From an uncultured Peptococcaceae bacterium (GTDB lineage: Bacteria; Bacillota; Peptococcia; Peptococcales; Peptococcaceae): a stretch of 23,952 nucleotides of DNA. Position numbers and translations under genes: made by a program. The stretch is from contig CAUDRX010000012.1 of assembly GCA_958451915.1 (NCBI GenBank), positions 1-23,952 on the forward strand, written 5' to 3'. The notes under the pieces were generated by a model. That model worked only from the letters and a program-made list of their open reading frames with translations. It did not search any database and had not been told where the DNA came from. Shown here one piece after another: positions 7,797 to 14,205 of the stretch; the stretch's first letter is position 1, and the number at the start of each line of letters is the position of its first letter.

Positions 7797-8073
7797 ATTC
7801 GCAGCCAGTCTACAGCATCGCGCTGACATCTTCATGGGTGAAGCGGCGGAAGCGGGCCTGCCAACCTGCCCGTACAAGAGCGGTTTCTTCATTTATGTGC
7901 CAACGCCAACCCACGAACAGGCTGTAGAAATCTTCGACAAACTCGCTGCTCAGAACATCTATGTCGTGCCGCTCGGCAATGGCCTGCGCATCGCCATCTG
8001 TGCCATCGACGACGCCAAGATCGTTGGTATGGCTGCAAAGTTCAAAGTCGCTTACGACGAAGTCGTAAAATAA
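7783..8073 (+). pseudogene. Aminotransferase 3' fragment (direct repeat copy B)
   Basis: This is a second copy of codons 321 to the stop (96 residues) of the gene at 4836, identical but for four substitutions, one of which changes Ala to Val near the C-terminus. It lacks the NPTG motif, the Schiff-base Lys and the start, so it cannot be a functional enzyme. An open frame extends upstream to 7687 through the IS remnant in a frame different from OrfA, without a ribosome binding site. The fragment has its own terminator (8088-8125), unlike that of the intact gene, suggesting it descends from a separate gene copy. Confidence 0.93.
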
Positions 8074-8087
8074 ATCCGTATCGTTTG

Positions 8088-8125
8088 CCCGACGTGTCTT
8101 ACATAAGATGCGTCGGGTATTTTTT
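8088..8125 (+). terminator. Terminator after aminotransferase fragment
   Basis: CCCGACGTGTCTT (8088-8100) pairs with AAGATGCGTCGGG (8105-8117) through two G-U pairs, with loop ACAT, then TATTTTTT. Its sequence is unrelated to the terminator of the intact copy. Confidence 0.88.
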
Positions 8126-8157
8126 ATGCGAAGGTACTGGTCTCCGCAGTGGATCGC

Positions 8158-8186
8158 TTGACGCAGATATGGCGCAGGCGTATAAT
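8158..8186 (+). promoter_or_regulatory. Promoter of CLC2
   Basis: TTGACG (8158-8163) and a perfect TATAAT (8181-8186) are spaced by 17 bp. This is a strong promoter and means CLC2 is expressed independently of the upstream remnants. Confidence 0.87.
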
Positions 8187-8203
8187 TTTGATAAGAAATG
8201 ATG

Positions 8204-8243
8204 TCACCCGCCATGGTCTCGCAATATGGGAGACGGTGGGTGA
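8204..8243 (+). promoter_or_regulatory. Leader hairpin of CLC2 mRNA
   Basis: TCACCCGCC (8204-8212) pairs with GGTGGGTGA (8235-8243) with one G-U pair, and inside it GTCTC (8216-8220) pairs with GAGAC (8230-8234), leaving an ATG bulge and a 9-nt loop. The element lies between the promoter and the AAGGAGGTG of CLC2. It does not match the fluoride riboswitch consensus. A regulatory role is possible but unproven. Confidence 0.5.
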
Positions 8244-8266
8244 TAACATAAAGGAGGTGGCCATTG

Positions 8267-9508
8267 ATGAAAATGCGTACATCGGATCTTTGTCTGCTGG
8301 GCGTGTATGCACTCGTGATGGGGGCATTGGCTGGCGTTTTTTTGTGGGGCCTTTTTGAGATCATGGCCTACGGGACAAAGTTTATCTGGCAGCTCCTCCC
8401 GCAACGACTGGGCCTCAGTGATCATCTGTCCTATTACCTTCTGGTCTGTATGGCCGCAGGGGCGCTGATCGGTCTTCTGCAGAGATACTATGGTGCCTAT
8501 CCTGATACAATGCCTGGTGTCATCGCGAAGGTCAAAAACAATGGGGGATACCCTTATGACCGCTGGTATCTGCTCGCTGCTGCGTTTCTGCTGCCGATCA
8601 TCTTTGGCGGTGCTATTGGGCCGATGGCGGGCGTGGCCAGTGTAACGGCAGCGATCTGGACCTTCATCAGCCAGCAGATCAAGCTGAAATGGCAGGCGCT
8701 GTCGATGCTCGCACAACCAGGGCTGCGTGCGCATCTGGCAGTGATCGTTTCTTTCGGCCCGGGCAGTGCACAGGAAGCCCAGCGCATCGTCCTGCCGAAG
8801 AAGGTGCGTTCGGTTCTCTACGCGATCGGGCTCGGTACCCTGATCGTTCTCTTGAACGTTCTTGTCATCACAGGTGGCAGCATGGCAGTGCCGCGCTTTG
8901 ACCGCAGCCACGCAGTCGGTTGGAGTCAATGGAAATGGAGCCTGCTGCTCTTAGCGTTCGGTATGCTGTTCGGCATCATTTATGGCATACTGGATCGGTT
9001 CACACAACGTTTGTACAAATACGTGGCATCACACATCGTGCTTGTATGCACACTCATTGGAGCGGCGATCGGATTATCGGGATATTATCTGCCAACGATC
9101 CTTTTTGCTGGTGGAGAACAGCTCCAGGCTCTCTTCGGTGCATGGACGCATCTGGCCGCAGGGGCGCTCATGGGGGTGGCCCTCCTCAAGGTGATGCTCA
9201 GCGTGCTCTGTCTCAATCTGGGCTGGCGCGGCGGTCCTTTTATGCCGATGATCTACAGTGGTGTGACGGCAGGGTTTGGCATCACGATCCTGATCGACTG
9301 TCTGAGCCCTGGTGCTGCGCTTGATGGCAGCTTTGCTGCCGCTATCGTCGTTTCGGCGATGCTCAGTTATTATTTCAGACAACCTGTGCTTATTATCATT
9401 CTACTCCTGCTCTGTTTCCCATTGACCTATATCGTGCCATTGACCGTGGCGGCTTTCGTTTCTGCGAAGATCGCAGAATGGGTCGGGAAAAAACGTGCGG
9501 AAACGTGA
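8267..9508 (+). CDS. CLC-family transporter paralogue (CLC2), diverged
   Basis: A 413-residue polytopic membrane protein clearly paralogous to CLC1: both have the same layout and share segments such as GWSQWKWSL and GWRGG. It differs at sites conserved in the family. The GPEAG motif of CLC1 is GPMAG here. The GAPLFG segment is absent, replaced by a shorter unrelated stretch, and the selectivity-type motif is GWRGGPFMP rather than GWRGGNIFP. It may have altered transport or be drifting. AAGGAGGTG (8251-8259) supports ATG 8267; a TTG at 8264 and an ATG at 8273 are alternatives. It is driven by its own promoter. Confidence 0.85.
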   Translation: MKMRTSDLCLLGVYALVMGALAGVFLWGLFEIMAYGTKFIWQLLPQRLGLSDHLSYYLLVCMAAGALIGLLQRYYGAYPDTMPGVIAKVKNNGGYPYDRWYLLAAAFLLPIIFGGAIGPMAGVASVTAAIWTFISQQIKLKWQALSMLAQPGLRAHLAVIVSFGPGSAQEAQRIVLPKKVRSVLYAIGLGTLIVLLNVLVITGGSMAVPRFDRSHAVGWSQWKWSLLLLAFGMLFGIIYGILDRFTQRLYKYVASHIVLVCTLIGAAIGLSGYYLPTILFAGGEQLQALFGAWTHLAAGALMGVALLKVMLSVLCLNLGWRGGPFMPMIYSGVTAGFGITILIDCLSPGAALDGSFAAAIVVSAMLSYYFRQPVLIIILLLLCFPLTYIVPLTVAAFVSAKIAEWVGKKRAET

Positions 9509-9529
9509 GTGATTTCTTTGCGCAGAGAC

Positions 9530-9558
9530 TTGACGCGCCTGGGTGAGCGCGTTAAAAT
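9530..9558 (+). promoter_or_regulatory. Promoter of thrS T-box operon
   Basis: TTGACG (9530-9535) and TAAAAT (9553-9558) are spaced by 17 bp. Transcription would begin near 9565, at the head of the T-box leader. Confidence 0.8.
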
Positions 9559-9564
9559 GGATAA

Positions 9565-9833
9565 TCATAAGAAATGCATTGACGAGGAAGGTGCCTGCAC
9601 CCTCTGTCCTTCCAGAGAAGGCGGCGTTTGCTGAGAGCCGTCTGGACAGCGCAGCGCATCTACCGCCTCTGAGCAGCGCTGGGATGACCAGTGACGTGTG
9701 GCGCGCGTTATGTTGCTGTGTGCCCTTTATGGGTAAAAGTGGGCTGGCGCGGTGCGTCAGTCAATCTGGGTGGAACCACGGGAATGTTCGGCGCTCTCGT
9801 CCCTTTTGGGATGAGAGCGCCTTTTGTATTTTT
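9565..9833 (+). promoter_or_regulatory. T-box leader (threonine type)
   Basis: A leader of about 270 nt upstream of thrS. The conserved T-box sequence TGGGTGGAACCACGGG lies at 9767-9782, just before the terminator hairpin, as expected for an antiterminator that pairs with the uncharged tRNA acceptor end. An AG-rich distal stem I feature (GAGAGCCG) lies near 9632. Thr codons ACC (9687-9689) and ACG (9694-9696) lie on the 3' side of stem I and are candidate specifiers; I could not fold the stem well enough to choose. Uncharged tRNA-Thr binding would allow read-through into thrS and the D,D-carboxypeptidase gene. Confidence 0.88.
9790..9833 (+). terminator. T-box regulated terminator
   Basis: GGCGCTCTCGTCCC (9790-9803) pairs with GGGATGAGAGCGCC (9808-9821) with one G-U pair and a TTTT loop, followed by TTTTGTATTTTT. 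Confidence 0.92.
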
Positions 9834-9850
9834 GAAAGAGGAGATTTGAT

Positions 9851-11761
9851 ATGATTAACATTACGTTACCAGACGGCAGCGTCAAGAGCTACGATGCTGC
9901 ATCCATTTCCCCAATGGAAATTGCTAAAAGTTTGTCAAACAGTTTGCCAAAGAAGGCCGTTGCTGCGAAGGTGAACGGCGAAGTCTGCGATCTGTCGACG
10001 GTGCTCGACAGTGACGCCGAAGTGGCGATCCTCACTTTCGAAGATGAAGAAGGCCGGGAAGTTTTCCGCCATTCTTCCAGCCATGTGCTGGCAGAAGCGG
10101 TGCAGCGCCTCTGGCCAGGAACGAAACTGGCCATCGGTCCGGCTATCGAAAATGGCTTCTATTATGATTTCGACAGCGAACACACTTTTGTGCCTGAAGA
10201 TCTGGAAAAGATCGAAAAGGAAATGAAAAAGATCGTCAAGCAGGGTGCGGCTTTCGTGCGCAGCGAGCTGCCACGCGAAGAAGCGTTGAAATTATTTGCA
10301 GACCGCGGCGAGTCTTACAAGGTCGAACTCATCGAAGATCTGCCGGAAGATGAGACGATCAGCCTCTATACAGACGGCGACTATGTTGATCTTTGCGCCG
10401 GTCCTCATCTGCCAAAGACCAGCATGATCAAGGCCTTTAAGCTGCAGAGCATTGCAGGGGCTTACTGGCGCGGCGATGAAAAGAACAAGATGCTCCAGCG
10501 TATCTATGGTACGAGTTTCCCTAAGCAGGAAGCACTGGACGAATACCTGCATCTCCTGGAAGAAGCAAAACGCCGTGACCATCGCAAGCTGGGCCGCGAG
10601 CTGGATCTTTTCTCCTTCGTGGAAGAAGCACCAGGCTTCCCGATCTTCCATCCAAAAGGGATGATCCTGCGCAATGAGCTTGAGAAGTTCTGGCGTGAAG
10701 AACATGAAAAGGCAGGCTACAGTGAGATCCGCACGCCGCTGATCATGAACCGTGCGCTGTGGGAACGTTCCGGTCATTGGGACCATTTCTAAGAAAACAT
10801 GTACTTCACTGAGATCGACGAGCAGCCATTTGCCATCAAACCGATGAACTGTCCGGGCGGCATTCTGCTCTACAACGAGAGTCTGCACAGCTATCGTGAA
10901 CTGCCGCTGCGCTGGGCTGAACTGGGTCTCGTGCATCGTCACGAGCTTTCCGGCGCCCTCCATGGTCTCATGCGCGTGCGTGCTTTTACTCAGGACGATG
11001 CACATATCTTCATGCGTGAAGATCAGATCATCGACGAGGTTGTCGGTGTCATGAAGCTGGTGGACCGCGTCTACAGCAAGTTCGGGTTTGAATACCATGT
11101 CGAACTCTCTACCCGTCCGGAAGATTCGATGGGTTCTGACGAACTCTGGGAAAAAGCCACCGAAGGCCTGCGCACAGCGCTCCAGACGGTCGGCAAGGAT
11201 TATATTGTCAACCCTGGCGACGGTGCCTTCTATGGTCCTAAGATCGACTTCCACCTTAAAGACTGCCTGGGCCGTACCTGGCAGTGCGGGACGATCCAGC
11301 TTGACTTCCAGATGCCTGAGAAGTTTGACATGAGCTATATTGGTGAAGACGGCGAAAAACACCGTCCTGTCATGGTACACCGTACCGTTTTCGGCAGCAT
11401 CGAGCGTTTCATCGGGATCCTCACCGAACATTTCGGCGGCGCCTTCCCAACCTGGATGTCTCCTGTACAGACGATGATCATCCCGATCACTTCCGACAAT
11501 GCAGCTTATGCCGATGAACTCGCTGCTCAGCTCAGAGCAGATGGCGTGCGTGTTGAAGTGGACCATCGCAGTGAAAAGATGGGTTACAAGATCCGTGAAG
11601 CCACTGTCCGGAAGGTCCCATATATGCTCGTCGTCGGCGGTAAAGAAGCCGAAAATGGCACCGTATCTCTGCGTTCTTACAAGAACGGTGATGAAGGTGT
11701 CGAAGATTTCGCTGTATTCCGCCAAAACCTGAAAGAAGAGATCGCAGAACGCCGCATGTAA
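9851..11761 (+). pseudogene. thrS: Threonyl-tRNA synthetase with in-frame TAA at codon 314
   Basis: A complete class II ThrRS of 636 codons, charging tRNA-Thr. An N-terminal TGS domain (about 1-62) is followed by the editing domain with HSSSH and DLCAGPH, the catalytic core with MNCPGG, the RxxxE-type HRHELSG and QDDAHIF segments and the VHRTVFGS zinc-ligand region, then the anticodon-binding domain. A single in-frame TAA at 10790-10792 interrupts the HWDHF-x-ENMYF motif, where Lys is usual; the frame is otherwise intact on both sides. No ribosome binding site precedes the ATG at 10799, so reinitiation is unlikely. AGGAG (9839-9843) precedes the start. This is either a sequence error, a recent nonsense mutation with another thrS elsewhere, or read-through. 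Confidence 0.9.
10790..10792 (+). other. In-frame ochre codon inside thrS
   Basis: TAA follows the HWDHF segment and is followed directly, in frame, by ENMYFTEIDEQPFAIKPMN. One substitution from AAA (Lys) or CAA (Gln) would restore the frame. Confidence 0.95.
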
Positions 11762-11792
11762 GACACACCGACCGAAAGGGGAAGCGTGAGCC

Positions 11793-13070
11793 ATGAACGA
11801 GAGAAAGAACCCACCGCGCCGCGCAGCGTCCGGCAATCGTGCGGCACGACGCGACGGTGCTGAGGCGGCGAAACGTCCGCCGTCTGCAAGCCGGCCTTCA
11901 TCTTCACAGCATGCGCGCACGGCTTCCACAGATCGGCGGTCGGCGGATCCGGCCAGGCGGCCGTCTGTAAGTAAGGCCCCGCAAAATCGGTCCGCTGCCG
12001 GCGCGTCGCAGAAAAGACCAGCAAACAGCGGCACCCGTCCGCCGGGCCGCCGCAGGAAACAACGCTGGCGTCCACGCTGGGGGCGCATCATCGTGCTCCT
12101 TGTGATCGTATTCGCCTGCATTGTGCTGGCGGTGACTGTTTTTGGCAGCGTCACTGATAAACAAACAGAGACGACGCAGGTCGCGCAGTCGGTGTCCGCG
12201 CCGTTGGTGAGTGATGCCGACAAAGCAGGATTTGACGCCAATATCAACAGCGATTCTGCCATCCTCATCAATGCCGATAACGGCGATGTGCTCTATGAAA
12301 AAGATGCTGATACCCAGCGCGCACCGGCATCTCTGGTGAAGATGATGACGGTCTATGTGGCCATCCGCAATAATGATGACCTTGACCGGACGCTGCAGAT
12401 GCCAGAAGAAGCCTTCGAAGGACTGGAAGAAGGCGCGGCTTCTCAGAGCGGCCTGCAGGAAGGCGAGACCGTGACCCTTCGCGATCTGCTCTATGCGACG
12501 CTGCTCGCCTCTGGCGGCGATGCGGCAAATGCGCTGGCTTTGGCGACCAGCGGCAACATCGACAGCTTTGTCGATCTGATGAATGAGGAGGCGGCTGATC
12601 TCGGACTCGACAGCACAGTCTTCGTCAATCCGACTGGTCTCGATGCCAGGGAGCAGGTTTCGACCTGCCGCGATATGTCGCGTCTGGTCAAAGGTGCTCT
12701 TGGCAATTCCGCTTTCCGCGAAGTCTTCACGACACGCGAGTATACCACCACGGTCAGTGACAGCCATCCTGAAGGGCTCACCTTTTCTCATACGATGGAT
12801 GAGGACCTGGCTAATTTCCAGCGATATTTTGATACTTCCGGTTACGAGATCATTGGCGGCAAGACTGGCTACACCCAATCTGCCGGCAATTGTCTGGCGA
12901 CCATCGCTGAGAAGGAAGGGTATCCGAACTATATCGTTGTAACCATGCATGCCACAGGCAATGGAGATCAGTACTATCAGGCTGTGCACGATGCGGTGAC
13001 CCTTTACGGCGAAGCCTACGAGCGCGATAGCAGCACCATTGAGACCGAGACCACAGAAGTCAGCGGATAA
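11793..13070 (+). CDS. Membrane-anchored D,D-carboxypeptidase (peptidase S11)
   Basis: A 425-residue penicillin-binding protein of the S11 family, trimming the terminal D-Ala of peptidoglycan stem peptides outside the membrane. Residues 1-97 are a cytoplasmic tail rich in Arg, Ala, Pro and Ser; one transmembrane helix spans about 98-117, followed by the extracellular catalytic domain. The active-site SxxK is S180-LV-K183, and KTG is at about 357-359. The second motif reads SGG (240-242), where SxN is canonical. AAAGGGGA precedes the start. The gene lies 31 nt after thrS with no promoter between, so it is probably on the T-box-controlled transcript. The long basic tail is unusual for the family. 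Confidence 0.87.
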   Translation: MNERKNPPRRAASGNRAARRDGAEAAKRPPSASRPSSSQHARTASTDRRSADPARRPSVSKAPQNRSAAGASQKRPANSGTRPPGRRRKQRWRPRWGRIIVLLVIVFACIVLAVTVFGSVTDKQTETTQVAQSVSAPLVSDADKAGFDANINSDSAILINADNGDVLYEKDADTQRAPASLVKMMTVYVAIRNNDDLDRTLQMPEEAFEGLEEGAASQSGLQEGETVTLRDLLYATLLASGGDAANALALATSGNIDSFVDLMNEEAADLGLDSTVFVNPTGLDAREQVSTCRDMSRLVKGALGNSAFREVFTTREYTTTVSDSHPEGLTFSHTMDEDLANFQRYFDTSGYEIIGGKTGYTQSAGNCLATIAEKEGYPNYIVVTMHATGNGDQYYQAVHDAVTLYGEAYERDSSTIETETTEVSG

Positions 13071-13111
13071 AAAAAGACGTCAGAACGATCGTTCGTTCTG
13101 ACGTCTTTTTT
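13069..13111. terminator. Bidirectional terminator
   Basis: A 13-bp GC-containing core (13076-13088 with 13093-13105) is flanked by A and T runs, with loop TCGT. It lies between the converging carboxypeptidase and acetyltransferase genes. Confidence 0.92.
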
Positions 13112-13122
13112 GTGTGGAAAGA

Positions 13123-13623
13123 TCAACCAACGGTAAGGCCGTAGACATAGTCGTCCATGACGAAGCCATTGCCGATGTCATTGGCTTCAGCGCGCAAGCG
13201 GGTGAAGCCGAGGGCTTCATAGGCGGCGAGCGTTGCATCGTTATGCTTGTAGACGTTGAGTTCGATATGTGAGAGGCCGGCGTTTACAGCGGCCTGGATG
13301 ACGAAGTCGCGCATGGTGCGGGAATAGCCGTGACCGCGCTGATCTTTTTGCAGATAGAACTTGCTGAGATAGAGACGCTCTGGCTCGCGGACATAGGCGA
13401 GAAACCCGAGGATGCAGCCGGCTTCATCGCTGACGAAGAAGTATTCATAGCCGTTGGCGAGCTGGGCGGCGATGGCGTCGGGGGTCTGGAAACGGGCGAT
13501 CATGTAGTCGTTTTGTGCGGCGCCAATGAGCGGATCGAAGTAGTCTTTGACGATCGTCGTGGCGAGCCGGGACATGCGCAGGATCTGCGCAGGATCATCT
13601 GCTGAGAGTGGGATGAATCGCAT
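13123..13623 (-). CDS. GNAT-family N-acetyltransferase
   Basis: A 166-residue cytoplasmic acetyltransferase. The acetyl-CoA pyrophosphate-binding motif QRGHGYS lies near residue 96, preceded by the LYLSKFYL beta strand and followed by the N-x-x-A-x-x-x-YEALGF segment typical of GNAT C-terminal halves. The length is normal for a single GNAT domain. AAGGAGGA lies 5 nt before the ATG on the minus strand. It is downstream of the CBS gene, separated by 66 nt that include a hairpin, so only partial co-transcription is likely. Substrate unknown. Confidence 0.9.
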   Translation of the reverse strand: MRFIPLSADDPAQILRMSRLATTIVKDYFDPLIGAAQNDYMIARFQTPDAIAAQLANGYEYFFVSDEAGCILGFLAYVREPERLYLSKFYLQKDQRGHGYSRTMRDFVIQAAVNAGLSHIELNVYKHNDATLAAYEALGFTRLRAEANDIGNGFVMDDYVYGLTVG

Positions 13624-13641
13624 TGCTGTCCTCCTTCATGC

Positions 13642-13676
13642 AAAAGACCGGCAGCGCTGTGAGAGCGTTGCCGGTC
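13642..13676 (-). terminator. Minus-strand terminator-like hairpin after CBS gene
   Basis: On the minus strand a 13-bp stem (13664-13676 with 13646-13658, one G-U pair) is followed by only four Ts. It may be a leaky terminator between the CBS and GNAT genes. Confidence 0.6.
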
Positions 13677-13689
13677 GAGCGGTCGTGGA

Positions 13690-14181
13690 TCATTCAGCGT
13701 TTTGGGAGACGTGATCAAAGAAGGCGAGGATGATGTCGCGGCGGGCGAGCAGGCCGATGAGCTTGTTTGAGTCACGTTCGACAACTGGCACATGCTTGAG
13801 CCGACGGTCATCCATGAGCGCGGCGATCTCGGCAAGGTTGTCATCGTCGTAGGCGAATTGGACTTTTTTGGTGGCGCAGTACATCACGGAGAGGTCCTGG
13901 ATCTCTTTGATGATCTCCTCGTCGCGTTCGTAGTAACCTTCGTTTGGCTCGAAGATGGTGGCATGGAAGATCTGTGGAATGCGGTCCTGCTGCTTGGTGC
14001 GGCGCGCCAGGAATTTGATGATGTCGCCGTCGCTGAGGAAGGAGACGAGCACGCCGGAAGGATCGACGACAGGCAGACAGCCGATGCGATAATAAGCGAA
14101 CATATCGATGGCATCCTGCACGGTGGCGTTGTCAGCGATAGTGACCGGGTTTTTGATCATGATTTCTGGGATGGTTTTCAT
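13690..14181 (-). CDS. Two-CBS-domain protein
   Basis: A 163-residue stand-alone CBS-pair protein. The first CBS repeat runs about 1-65 (IMIKNPVTIADNATVQDAID, then GCLPVVDPSG and LSDGDII), and the second about 100-160 (AALMDDRRLKHVPVVE, then LIGLLARRDII). Such pairs bind adenine nucleotides and act as regulatory modules. An intervening Tyr- and Glu-rich stretch (about 75-100) is longer than in minimal CBS pairs. AAAGGAGAA lies upstream of the start. The ATP-grasp gene precedes it by 24 nt on the same strand, so they are co-transcribed; a regulatory link to that enzyme is inference. Confidence 0.9.
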   Translation of the reverse strand: MKTIPEIMIKNPVTIADNATVQDAIDMFAYYRIGCLPVVDPSGVLVSFLSDGDIIKFLARRTKQQDRIPQIFHATIFEPNEGYYERDEEIIKEIQDLSVMYCATKKVQFAYDDDNLAEIAALMDDRRLKHVPVVERDSNKLIGLLARRDIILAFFDHVSQNAE

Positions 14182-14205
14182 AGGGGGTTCTCCTTTCTGG
14201 TTGAT

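Noticed and set aside
7687..8073. A 128-residue fusion protein through the IS remnant and aminotransferase fragment
   Set aside because: Its first third is IS DNA read in the wrong frame, it has no ribosome binding site, and it lacks the aminotransferase active site.
8187..8266. Fluoride riboswitch upstream of CLC2
   Set aside because: The leader lacks the conserved fluoride aptamer segments; only a simple two-tier hairpin is seen.
10799..11761. Independent translation of the thrS C-terminal half from ATG 10799
   Set aside because: No ribosome binding site precedes it, and the ATG is an ordinary internal Met of the conserved ENMYF segment.
10292..12271. A 659-codon open frame on the minus strand, antisense to thrS and the carboxypeptidase gene
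   Set aside because: It lies opposite two genes with strong family motifs, has no recognisable domain, and is the kind of long shadow frame expected with this GC content and codon use.
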